This document shows positions 37,383 through 47,857 of a stretch of 64,000 nucleotides of DNA, piece after piece. The stretch comes from Mangifera indica. Lineage: Eukaryota; Streptophyta; Magnoliopsida; Sapindales; Anacardiaceae. The DNA is taken from assembly GCF_011075055.1 (NCBI RefSeq), contig NC_058155.1:5468537-5532536 (forward strand). Direction: 5' to 3'. The position numbers were made by a program, and so were the translations under genes. Within the stretch, counting starts at the first letter, position 1, and each line of letters opens with the position of its first letter. Under the pieces are notes generated by a model. It was given only the letters and a program-made list of their open reading frames with translations. It was not told the DNA's origin and made no database searches.

Positions 37383-38934
37383 TCGATCTGAGATTATCGC
37401 TAACTCGGGGATGTCATGGATACATTCTTTAACCTTAATGAGAAACCAACATTACGTATCGTGATCTTCTTTTTACTAACACTAAAACTAATGGGGTATA
37501 TTTGGTTATTACCATCAAGGCCCACCGCAAGGAATAAATGACCTAGATATAAACCTTTAAGAAAAGCAACATCAATGCAAATAATACGTCGAAGATATTG
37601 TCTAAATGCACAGACAGAACATCCCAATACCATGAAAAAAATACTTAAATAGATGATCATCATCCGTTTCAATAACGATCACAGCTCTCAGATTAGTACG
37701 CTATAAATTATAGCAATAATTTAGTAAAAGTATAAATAATTCTTTCTATAAGCCCCTCAGTGAATTTAAAAACCCAATTTCTTACTCGTCAAACCTGTGA
37801 ATATGAAATGTCAATTTTATACAAGTTGGCAATATCGACAATTATTTCTTTAGACCGATAAATTCGATCAATCAACACAAACTTTTACCTCATTAATTGA
37901 CCTAAAGCTCGAGCCTTAGCTTGTCGATGATGTTGCATTATTTGATCAACTGAACATATGTGGGTTGAATTCATTTTAATGATTTGGAAGACTTCAATGA
38001 CTTTGGCTTTGGTTGGAGATATATTCCAACAACATTTTTCATCATCACACATAATCTTCTATTGTCGCGTGTCAGACATCTTTACCCTATATTGAAATAA
38101 TTTCTTTAGGGCAAATTGATTCACAACATCTTTCAAGTGTTGTTTGTTATAAAAAATATCACCAAACTTTACAGCATTCCCCCTTCGGATTGATCTTGTA
38201 CCACTTGATGATATTGATGGTTGTAGAGGAAAATCAGAAAGCCATTTAAATGAATCAGTGGAGACATTTTCAAAAAATGGCCCAGAATAATTTTTATCAC
38301 CTAAAATAAGATCTTCAAGTTGCAAACTATTTATACTCCCGATAGCAGGTGATATATGCTCGGACTCTACCTTATCAATAGAAATATCAGTCATGTCGTT
38401 TCCCTTAAAGTCACCCTAATCGAGAACCTTGTTTTTCTCTCTATGAGCCCATGAGTTTACAATATACAATATATCGTTACTGAAATCAATCAAATTTTCC
38501 AAATCATATTTTTTTTTCACTTCACTAATTTTTTTTTCTTCTTCTTCTTTTTCTTGTTGTCCTTTAATCGGGGTACATATAACAAAAACAGAAATACATT
38601 CCTAAAAATATTGAGACACATCAATAAGACCTTGGACATCTTCATCATTTTGGATCTGTACAGGGCAATCGAGCTCAATTTTTTTTGGCTTTATAGATAG
38701 TTAAAGATAGTTTTTTATTGGATTAAGACTGCAATACTCCTCCAAAAGTTGAATAAATCCTTCAAATATTGTTCCAGATGGAATTTTAATCAATTGTTTA
38801 CATTCTCTAACATATTTCATTGTGTTGTCATTACGTTGAATCCATTGTCCTTGGAAACAAACCGACGCATAACCAGTTATTTTAATTATAAATCCTACAA
38901 TGACAAATTTTTGGGAAAAATTAAACATTTATAA
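37383..38934 (-). pseudogene. Decayed MuDR/MULE-type transposase
   Basis: Homology runs right to left. At 38928-38701 is an N-terminal segment of the PB1-like kind. At 38394-38059 and onward is the MuDR DNA-binding part (VKFGDIFYNKQHLKDVVNQF, ALKKLFQYRVKMSDTRQ, then stop-broken CSVDQIMQHHRQAKARAL). At 37672-37400 is the catalytic start (ICIDVAFLKGLYLGHLFLAV with the first Asp, then GLDGNNQIYPISF). A further frame reads LKECIHDIPELAIISDRYHV towards 37383. Several stops and frameshifts break it. The rest of the DDE domain, zinc knuckle and right terminus are absent, with the half element at 36915-37358 taking their place. Confidence 0.8.
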
Positions 38935-38984
38935 GAAAAAATCCACAATGACCATTCAATTAATATATATGCCACCTGTAATTT

Positions 38985-39960
38985 ACCAAAATATCTCAAC
39001 CTACTCATAACATGTCATTTAAAATAGTATTAGAATGTTTAATATTAAAATACCCTCCAGATTTTTTCAACATTCTAATTAACCCCCTAGAATTATTTAA
39101 CATGTCATATAATACCTTCACATGTTATCTTATATGAAAATATATCTATCTACTCATAACATATCATTTAAAACTGGTTTACAATGTTTAATATAAAAAA
39201 AACCCCTATATTTTTATAACATTTCATTTAACTTAACCCCTTATAATTATCTAATATTTTATTTAACATCCTTGTATGTTGTCTTACATCAAAATACATC
39301 TATTTATTCATCATATTTCATTTCAAATGTTTTACAATGTTTAATATCAAAACACTCCATATATTTTTCTAACATTTACCCCCCATAATTATGCGACATT
39401 TCACATAACTCTCTTACATGTTTTCTATTAAACCGTCTTACAATATTTAATATCAAAATACCCTCATATTTTTTTAACATTCTGATTAACTCCTTATAAT
39501 TATCTAATATATCATATAATACCCTCACATGTTGATTTGTATAGAAATGCATCTATATACTCATAACATATCATTTAAAACCGTTTTATAATGTTTAATA
39601 TCAAAAAACCCCTCATTTTTCTAAAATTTTATTTCACCCTCTATAATTATCTAACATTTCATTTAACAGCTTTGTATGTTGTCTATATCAAAATGCATCT
39701 ATTTATTTCTAACATTTCATTTAAAATATTATTATAATATTTAATATCAAAATACCATCATATTTTTCTAACATTTCATTTACCCTTCATAATTATATAA
39801 TATTATATTTAACACTCTTATATATTGTCTTATTTCAAAACGTATCTATCTATTCTTAACATGTTATTTAAATCCTTCATACATTGTGTAATATCAAAAT
39901 ACCCACCATATATTTTCTAATATTTTATTTAACTCTTAAATTATTATCAAATATTCAAAT
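38985..39960. repeat. Tandem array, about 150-bp unit
   Basis: AATGTTTAATATCAAAA-like landmarks recur near 39032, 39187, 39338, 39438, 39590, 39738 and 39888, each followed by ACCCTCATATTTTTCTAACA and TATAATTATCTAACATTTCA and then a CATCTAT-TACTCATAACAT segment. One unit is shortened to about 100 bp. The array lies between the transposase start and the presumed 5' end of that element. Confidence 0.8.
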
Positions 39961-40109
39961 CTCCCCTTTACATGACATATGATCTAGATTTAATAAATAA
40001 AATTAAGTTTTGAGTTAAGATTCGTATAAATACCTTTTTCTCAAGAATTGACTTTCTTCGACTCAAATTCTAAAATACGAACTTCTTTCTTTCGAACGAA
40101 CTCATAATA

Positions 40110-40352
40110 ATTGATATTGAGTAAAAATGAGAGTGAGAGTGAGTGTTTGAATGATATGAGAAGTGTATGTAATGAGAGTGAGAGTGAGAAAGTTTATATA
40201 GATATAATGAAAGGTAGTTTTGGTATTTTAAAAAATTTTTAGGGAATTTTTGGTTAGAAATAGAAAAATTGGTATTTTTGCTTAGGAATAAAGAAAATGG
40301 ACATTTTCACTTAATAAAAAGGTAAAATGGGTATTTAATTTAATTTCCCTTC
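40110..40352. repeat. Sub-terminal MULE-type segment, shared with 57076-57290
   Basis: GAGTAAAAATGAGAGTGAGA, GAATGATATGAGAAGTGTAT and CTTAATAAAAAGGTAAAATG recur in the same order and spacing at about 57076-57290. Here the segment lies upstream of the decayed transposase, so it may be that element's promoter/terminal region. Confidence 0.6.
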
Positions 40353-40539
40353 CCTTTTATTATAAGTCAACTTTAATCAAAATCTACTTGAATCCCTTCA
40401 TATACGCTCAGATTTTTCCACCTATGAATATAATAATTTTATCAAATCGATATAAAAATAATGTAACAAAGGATAAATATTCTATATTAACACTATTTTA
40501 AAATAGTATATAACATAGAAAAGATTTCACTCTTAAAAA

Positions 40540-41271
40540 GGCCAAAAAACTTGTTTTCACCCAAGGTATAGTAAAATTCTAAAGTCTTACATTCTAATTT
40601 TTAAAAACTCAAATACCCACTCATAAATAACTTTTTTGTTAAAAATTTTAGATAGAGTTAAGGATAAAATTGTCATTTAATAAAAATTTTAAAAAACTAA
40701 ACATTGATCACATTTTCCCCCAAAATTTCCTTCAAAGTTTGAAAAATGGCTATTTTCCTTTAAGTTTTTTCTTCTCCAATGACAATTTCTTCCCAGTCGG
40801 TCACCTCCTTCCATCCTTCATTAGAGACGGAGACCATCATTTCCATCTGAGAAGAAGACGTCGTCTCATCTCAAACGAAGATCTTTGTCTTTCTCTAAGA
40901 TGAAGGCGACGGTCTTCGTCTCTGACAAAGGCAAAATCAGGGTAAAGAGAGGTAACCGATAAGGGAGAAGAAAGAGGGAAGGTCGACCAAAGAGTGAGTC
41001 ATCGAAACAGAAAACCCTAGGGGAAAATAGTCACTTTTTAAACTTTGAGAAAAAATTTAGTAAAAAAATTATGAGATTTTCAAATTAAGAGAGGAAAATA
41101 TAATAAAAATTTAGTCTTTTTAATTTTTTTGGTTAAATAATGATTTTACCCATAACTTTAATTGAAATTTTTATAAAAAATTATTCATGAGTAAGTGTTT
41201 AAGTTTTTGAAAGTTGAATGATAAAACTTTAAGATTTCATTATACCTTAGGTGGGAGCAAGTCTTTTGGCC
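40540..41271. mobile_element. MULE-like element, 732 bp, perfect 9-bp target duplication
   Basis: Ends GGCCAAAAAACTTGTTTTCA and, inverted, GGCCAAAAGACTTGCTCCCA; flanks are identical TCTTAAAAA (40531-40539; 41272-41280). The core palindrome centres on CATCTGAGAAGAAGACGTCG with GAAGGCGACGGTCTTCGTC beyond it. The ORF 40670-40903 is a by-product of the arm. Confidence 0.85.
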
Positions 41272-41534
41272 TCTTAAAAAATTATACGGGTGTTAGTAAA
41301 TCCATCATCTTGTGAAGAAATCCATCTAAAATGGGATTCAATTCACATGAGATAATTTTTATTTGTTTATTTTGAGCCGAAACTCTATTATTCTTTGATA
41401 AGATATAGTATAAGTATGACAAATTTGAACTGTTTGATAATATTAATTCGTAATGCAAACCAAAGTCTATTGACCACCCACTAATTAAACCAAACACTAA
41501 CATTGCCCCTTATAATTCTATACCATTCAATCCA

Positions 41535-41622
41535 TTAATTTAATTAAATATTATTTTGTTCTCGTTTTTATCTTTAATTAATTTAATTAAATATTATTTT
41601 GTTCTCGTTTTTATCTTTAATT
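41535..41622. repeat. 43-45-bp direct tandem duplication
   Basis: TTAATTTAATTAAATATTAT followed by TTTGTTCTCGTTTTTATCTTT occurs twice back to back with no visible difference, so the duplication is recent. Confidence 0.9.
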
Positions 41623-41647
41623 AATTTCATTTAAAAAAAAAAAAAGC

Positions 41648-42228
41648 AAACAGGAGTTCATGTTTTTACCCTGTTCGTATAAAAATTTACATGAACCCCC
41701 TGTTCACATAATTTTTTTATGGGCAAAAGGACTTATTTCCACCCAAGTTTTGATATGTTCTTAAATCACACTAATGAGTTTTAGAAAACATAAAATTTCA
41801 CCTATGAACTAACTGTTATTAGAATTTTCTATTAAAAGTAGAGATAAAATCATCATTTTACTAATAATATTAAAAAATATGAAATTCATTATATTTTTCT
41901 CACTAAATTTTAACTAACAACTTTACTTCTATCTAAAATTTTCTAATTTTAAAAAGTAATATTTTTTCCCCCAAACCTAAGTTTTTTTTAAACCCCTCCA
42001 ACCATCATCTCCAACACCAATGACTTCCCTTTTTTTATTCTAAACTATTGGTCAATATACCCTGTACTATCTCCAATGAAGAGATTTAAAGCAGATCTCT
42101 TCGTTGCTTCATCGAGATGAAGAGATCTCTTTTCTTGTTAGAGATGGTTTAGGGTGGGTCGACCAAGGATTTAGGGTGGAGAGAGAAAATAGTCTTATAA
42201 GCGTTTTTATGTGAACTCCTAATCCACT
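41648..42228. mobile_element. Candidate outer inverted-repeat element holding a MULE-like fragment
   Basis: AGGAGTTCATGTTTTTACC at 41652 and, inverted, AGGAGTTCACATAAAAACGC near 42218 form short ends. Between them lies a MULE-like left arm (GGGCAAAAGGACTTATTTCC from 41721) and core (AGAGATCT words to about 42190), whose own right end is missing. Confidence 0.4.
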
Positions 42229-42890
42229 CAATTTGCATGTTTTCTTAATTTCTTAGGTAACTCTTTTTATTTCAAGATAACATTTTATATATATTTTGGA
42301 TATGTGTTTTTAATTTGTTCATATTATATATAAAGTTAATAATTTTTGACATAAATGAATTAATGTAAAAAAAAAAAAAATCATCTAATAAGGAGGTTTG
42401 CATAATTTTTAAGCCTCCGAACTAGCGAAATTTATACCGACCATCGAATTTATTTGTTGTTTTCATATTATATATTTCTAAATCCTTATTTAGTTTACCA
42501 GCTTAAAATAACATATATTTTATCATTTAAATGCCTTTAAATATTAAAATAATGTAATAATAAACAATAAATTAACACAAAAATAATACATAATTTTACT
42601 AGGTTTAATTTATTAAAAAAACAGTACGATTTTTCTGCGTACAATTAATAGATGAACTTTTAAAGAACGGTAAATCTTCAAAGTCGAAAGTTAAAATTTA
42701 AAAATAGTAGGATTTTGGCTGGAATGCAACTTAAGCAAGTGGCGTTCGACCTTTGAAAATGGTGGAAAATGAGAAAATTTAATTTGTGTATGGGAACAAG
42801 TACGGGTGTACATAATTCGATTTAGTACGGTTTAAGAGTTTTTTCAAACTAAACTAAAAAAAATAGTTTGAAAAATTTTCAAATTAAGTC

Positions 42891-45290
42891 TGTAACACTC
42901 CTTTCCAAAAGTATTGTCTTCCGAAGGAAAAAATCACTAAATTATCTATTTTGACTATATGATTAGTTTAAAACATATAAAAACTCAAAAGCATTTGAAT
43001 AAAACCATATTTATTAAGCTTTATAAAATTACTGAAATGCCCTTAATCAAAATGTTAGTCAGAAGCATACAAAAGATGTTCAAACTATAAAGCGAAAACT
43101 AGAAAGTCATAATGTGTAGTACATGAATAGAAAGGAAAAATCTAAAAAGAAACTACAATGACAAAAATGCCCTCAAAATTTCATGCCCTTTGATCGCTGC
43201 TCATGTTGTAGCCATCATAATAACATGTACCTACAACTTGTAAGTAGGGGAGTGAGTAATAAAACACTCAATAGTAGAAGACTATACTGATAACTTTTTA
43301 TGAAACCTTAAAACGCCCTTAAACTTGACCCATGCTTACTTTATCATCCGGAGTCAACGTCAAACTCCTCTATGTATGATAACGGTTCCTGCAAACTGAC
43401 TTTGTACTCAAACTAAACTCTAGAGGTTGTCTAGGCTATATATCATATCTCTTAGGTCAAGTTATGTCCTATTCGATTACTAAGGAACAACTCTCCCATA
43501 TTCTTATCTAGCATGAGCCTACCAAACTTGATAGAAGTATCTGAATCTGAAAATTGTAACTATAATTGTATGCTAGGCTAATCAATCTAGATCAATTACA
43601 AGGAATTGACACCTTGACCATCTGAGTTATCTTTCTATTCCACTACACCAAGACTATATCTCAACTGGGCTCTACCGCAAGCAAGTACCCTACTATGGGT
43701 ATGGTGTCCTACTGCGGACATGCCCTATTATGGGCAATGTAAGGAATTTGTACTCACTGTGCCCTCTTATAACTATCTTATGGTGTCTAGTATGCATGCA
43801 TCTCGAGCCTTAACTAACTATGGGTTGCTCTCGCTTTCACCTAAAAATGTATCTTGAATTATTCAATGACTTAACTCTTAGGCATATAGGGTACTACTGC
43901 ATACTCGCAATCTCTGTACTATTGCTCAAGATGACCTTTAAATCTCTAGTCTAATCCTTTGTTTTCTTCTTTCTTTTGCCCTATACACAAAGTGTGTATG
44001 TCTTGACACATGGGGGTGTGTCTTCTTAGTTTACTCACACATGACCACTTCCCTATGGCTTTTTTTTTGTGTGCTATTATTTATAAATACACAGATGTGT
44101 ATCTTAACTAACATGGGCATATGCCTCTTTAGATATTTATTTTACTTTCCTTTTTAAACTCATTACAACCGCGTTGTTTCATAGGGGTAATTTGGTCATT
44201 TTGCCCTTACGCACGGTGGCACTAAAACTATGCACGAGAAGTTCATGTGTCCTACTTGATCGCTAACCAGTCAAAGATGCCAAACGTTTATTGAAACGTT
44301 GAACTAACTCGGCCTGAAATCTAGGATTCGCACACACGATCATGTGTCCTATACCACACGACCATGTGGTAAGTCTAGAAAGCCAATCGAGAAGCCTATT
44401 CTATACACGTTCCCTTTGATACAAAGTATACCAATATACTTATAATCAATAGCAACATGCTATTCAAATATCTTTACCACTCAGTCTAGGTTAATATGAT
44501 ACCATTCTCAAACCTAATTAGAATAGTGTATAACGCCATGAACATATGAAACAACAACATCCACACTTAGATCATCAAAACAACCAAACTTCTCATCCAA
44601 ACACTGATTATTAGAAACGACCATAATGATATAGTCTATATCTTGTCATGATAGGGCTTTAATTACTCAATACTAGGGCTTGATCATTTGATACATGTCA
44701 CTTAACCAAAAAAGAAATAAACTATTAATATTCAAACAATTATCATATTCAGTTCTATTCTAGTTCCAATATTAAACATTGTTATATAATCATAAACTTA
44801 TCAAAGACACTCATTAGAGATGGTGATAATTTCAGGCTCTACTTACCTCATATTCATAGCAAGAAGACAATGCAATCAGACCTTCTTCTCTCTAACTTTT
44901 CCTCCTCCATATCGTTGAAAAATAGTCGTTGGAATTGTAAACACAGAGCTTGATTAATCAACTCTCACGCTATCTCTCTTTCCAGAAAAATCGTGCATTT
45001 AAGGATTAGGAATAATACCTAAAACACAACAACGTGCCTTATTTAAACTAGAACTCGTAACGTTTTACACAGGTATGTGCTCCACCATATATGACCTTGT
45101 ATCACATAATTCAAATTTTACATGGAATCAAACTTATCCAACTGATGTAGCATGACATACATGCATGACCTTTCCGTACACACTCGTGTGTCATCCAAAA
45201 CTTGAACTTTGACTTTTAAATCACATTGACTTAAGTATAAATTCACATAAAAGACTAGTTTGCCCTTAAAACATACTTGCAGGTGTTACA
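42891..45290. mobile_element. Solo LTR, 2400 bp
   Basis: Begins TGTAACAC and ends GTGTTACA, perfect 8-bp inverted ends of TG...CA type, flanked by AAGTC (42886-42890) and AAGCC (45291-45295), a 5-bp duplication with one change. No open frame with pol homology lies inside. On both sides the host sequence (TTTCAAACTAAACT; TTTCAAACTAAATT) is one interrupted older repeat. The length is high but within the range of some Ty3/gypsy LTRs. Confidence 0.75.
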
Positions 45291-45295
45291 AAGCC

Positions 45296-45555
45296 AAACT
45301 ATTTTATGTTTCAAACTAAATTAAAAAAATATGGTTTGGTTTAGTTTGAATTACTATTTAAACTTATTAAAATCATACACTTCTAAATATATATTATTTA
45401 ATAAAATTAATTGAATTATAATTGTTTATAATATAATATAAATATGTAAAATAAATATGAAATATATATATGATATACATATAAAAAAATGACAAAATAA
45501 ATATAAAAAATAAATTATAAATCTAATTATTTATTAAAAATATTGTCAAATATAG

Positions 45556-45593
<38 letters not shown>

Positions 45594-46060
45594 TTAAAAA
45601 AATACAATTTACAGTTTGATTCGATTTAAAAATCGTATAAATTTTAGCTCAAACGGAAAAAAAAAATTGAAAAATTTTTAATCTAAACTAAATCATTTTA
45701 TAAACCAAATCAAATTATAATATTTAAGTGATTTAATTTAATTTTATAGTTTAAATCAAATTATGCATACTTCTATTTTTATCATGGTAAAGGGCAATAA
45801 TCATATGGGTATAATAGTAAAATTCTTGGTTATTTAACATCTAATTGCTGATGTCAGAAAATCCTCTGAAATTATTAGGTTAAAAGCGATATAATTAATA
45901 TCACTAACAGCTCATAAATCAAACATAAGCATTCAATTCACAAGCCCGATAAAATCATAAGTTAAATTTCTAAAAATTTCATGTACGTAAATTAAAATTT
46001 TAAATTATTAAAATTTTGGCGTTCATACATACAAAGAAAGACATGTGCAAGTGGAAATGC
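45296..46060. other. AT-rich sequence with a long TA microsatellite
   Basis: (TA)n at about 45557-45588. Sequence of the AAACCAAATCAAATTATAAT type belongs to the older repeat split by the solo LTR. No gene. Confidence 0.6.
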
Positions 46061-46070
46061 AAGCTAAAAC

Positions 46071-46076
46071 GACGTC
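46071..46076 (+). promoter_or_regulatory. C-box GACGTC upstream of the sugar transporter
   Basis: Palindromic GACGTC, a bZIP target core, lies in a short GC-richer stretch (about 46060-46140) just before what looks like the first transcribed exon of the transporter gene. Function is inferred. Confidence 0.3.
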
Positions 46077-46149
46077 GGCATTGTGATTTGGGTTGCTTTG
46101 CTGGCGGGTTATTACTCGTTGCTAGATTCCACGAGCCCCTCATTTCTTA

Positions 46150-47857
46150 ACTGAAAATTAATACTCTCAAGCTCTTCAACAGCACGCACAGTCTGTCCGT
46201 CACTCATATTTCACTGCTACAATCAATCAAACACAGTAACTACATTTGCGTTTTCTTAATCTGTTCAACTACGTCCAACTCCTTCTCGTCTCGATTCCAC
46301 AGTACGTACAATTTTTCTATATGTTTTAGATCTGATCTGTTATTTAGATGCTGAATTTAATTGACTTGAATTTGATATACGTGTGATTCGATTTGTTACT
46401 TTTTAGATCTGACTTTTGAAATTAGAGGTTAATTGTTTGGTATAGGTTGATGTGATGATGCTTTGCAGATCTGGTTGTTTGGTTGATGAGAAAAATTATG
46501 TTTGGTTATGGTTGCTGGATTTTGTAGGGAAATACATTAATCTAATGTTCAAGAACCAAGAGCTGCAGTTCTTTTTCACTGAAACTATGTGTAGACACTT
46601 TTGAATAAATAGTTGAATTGAGTGCACTACTGATGTATCATTATATGATTAAATGATTTTAAATATCAATTGTGTACTTACTCAAAAGTATGTTCTTTTT
46701 TTATTAAATGTTTTTGAAATTGGGGATTTGTTATGCTGTTTTGCTGGTTGCAACTAGTTTTTGACAAAATGGAATGTATTTGTATCATGAAGAGTTATGT
46801 TTATCACGTTTAGTGTTAGAATCATAAGTATAAAATCATCTTTATAACATGGAACACTTTATTTTATAGAATGACTCATGAGCTTGAATGGAATGGTTAA
46901 AAATTGTTAGTTAAGATATTATCTTTGTAGAAGTTAAAATATAAACAGTGTGATAAAGATGGTAGATTTTTGGATATGGCTCAGTCTGTAATTAGGAGAA
47001 GTTTTAGGCATAGAGTTTACAGTCTTTTATTTCAATTGGTATTTTTCTTATAATCTTTATTATGAGGAAATGTGCACAATTATTAGTCTCAGGCAGTTTA
47101 TATGTGAAATTTTTTGTATTGCCAAAAGTTTTAAAGGCCTGATACTGATAAAATTAATCAATGGGAGGACTCTTAAGATGCGAAAGATAAGTGCATATGC
47201 TAGGATTGTCCATTATAAAGAACTTCGGACAAGAAAAGGAACAGGGGCAGATGAAATTCTTGTAAAATTTATGTCATTGTGATTGTTAAGTGGTGCTTTT
47301 GGAGTGAAGTTAATTGCAAATCATATATTTGTCCAAGAGGTTGAAAATTTATAATTATGTGAGTTGATTGACAAATTTAATGGGTTTCTTTTGTTTAAAA
47401 TGATTTGTTTAGAAAGACGGGTAATAGCTCCTTGTTTAAAAAGGTAAGTATATGAAACAGGAGTTTCAGATTTCCCTTTTCAACATTTGAAATGCCTGTG
47501 ACACTTTGGAGTTGTCATCAAGCATTCAATTTTTTGCTTCAAATCCATATTGTATTAACATTTCTTTGTATGTTTGCTGCTATCATTGGGTAATTGTCAA
47601 CTTGTTTTTAAGTGTCTGTAGTTTCATATTCTCTGTTCTTTCCAGGTAATTCTTGATTGTAATTAATTAGATGAAAATTATTTGCAATATTTTCAGTTCC
47701 ATTCTAATGCTATATTAATATTCTTTTTCCATTTTGTTTTTGTAGGATCTATCATTGCCAACAAGGACAAATGAATTGGACTTCCTATATGGTGGATGGG
47801 TCACTTTGTGAATGTTGAGGGATAAAATACCCGAGGCTTATCATCTGAAAGAAATAG
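46150..47857 (+). other. 5' leader region and leader intron of the nucleotide-sugar transporter
   Basis: A TC-rich leader-like segment (about 46160-46310) is followed by T-rich intron-like sequence and an acceptor TTTTTGTAG|GATC at 47745/47746, then about 110 nt of leader before the ATG. The donor was not fixed by eye. The open frames inside (for example 47070-47282) show no recognisable domain and are treated as intronic chance. Confidence 0.5.

Noticed and set aside
38985..39960. CRISPR-like array
   Set aside because: Repeats are long, diverged, contiguous and AT-rich, without spacers, in a plant genome.
42891..45290. Protein-coding gene inside the 2.4-kb block
   Set aside because: No open frame of note and no homology; the block has clean LTR ends.
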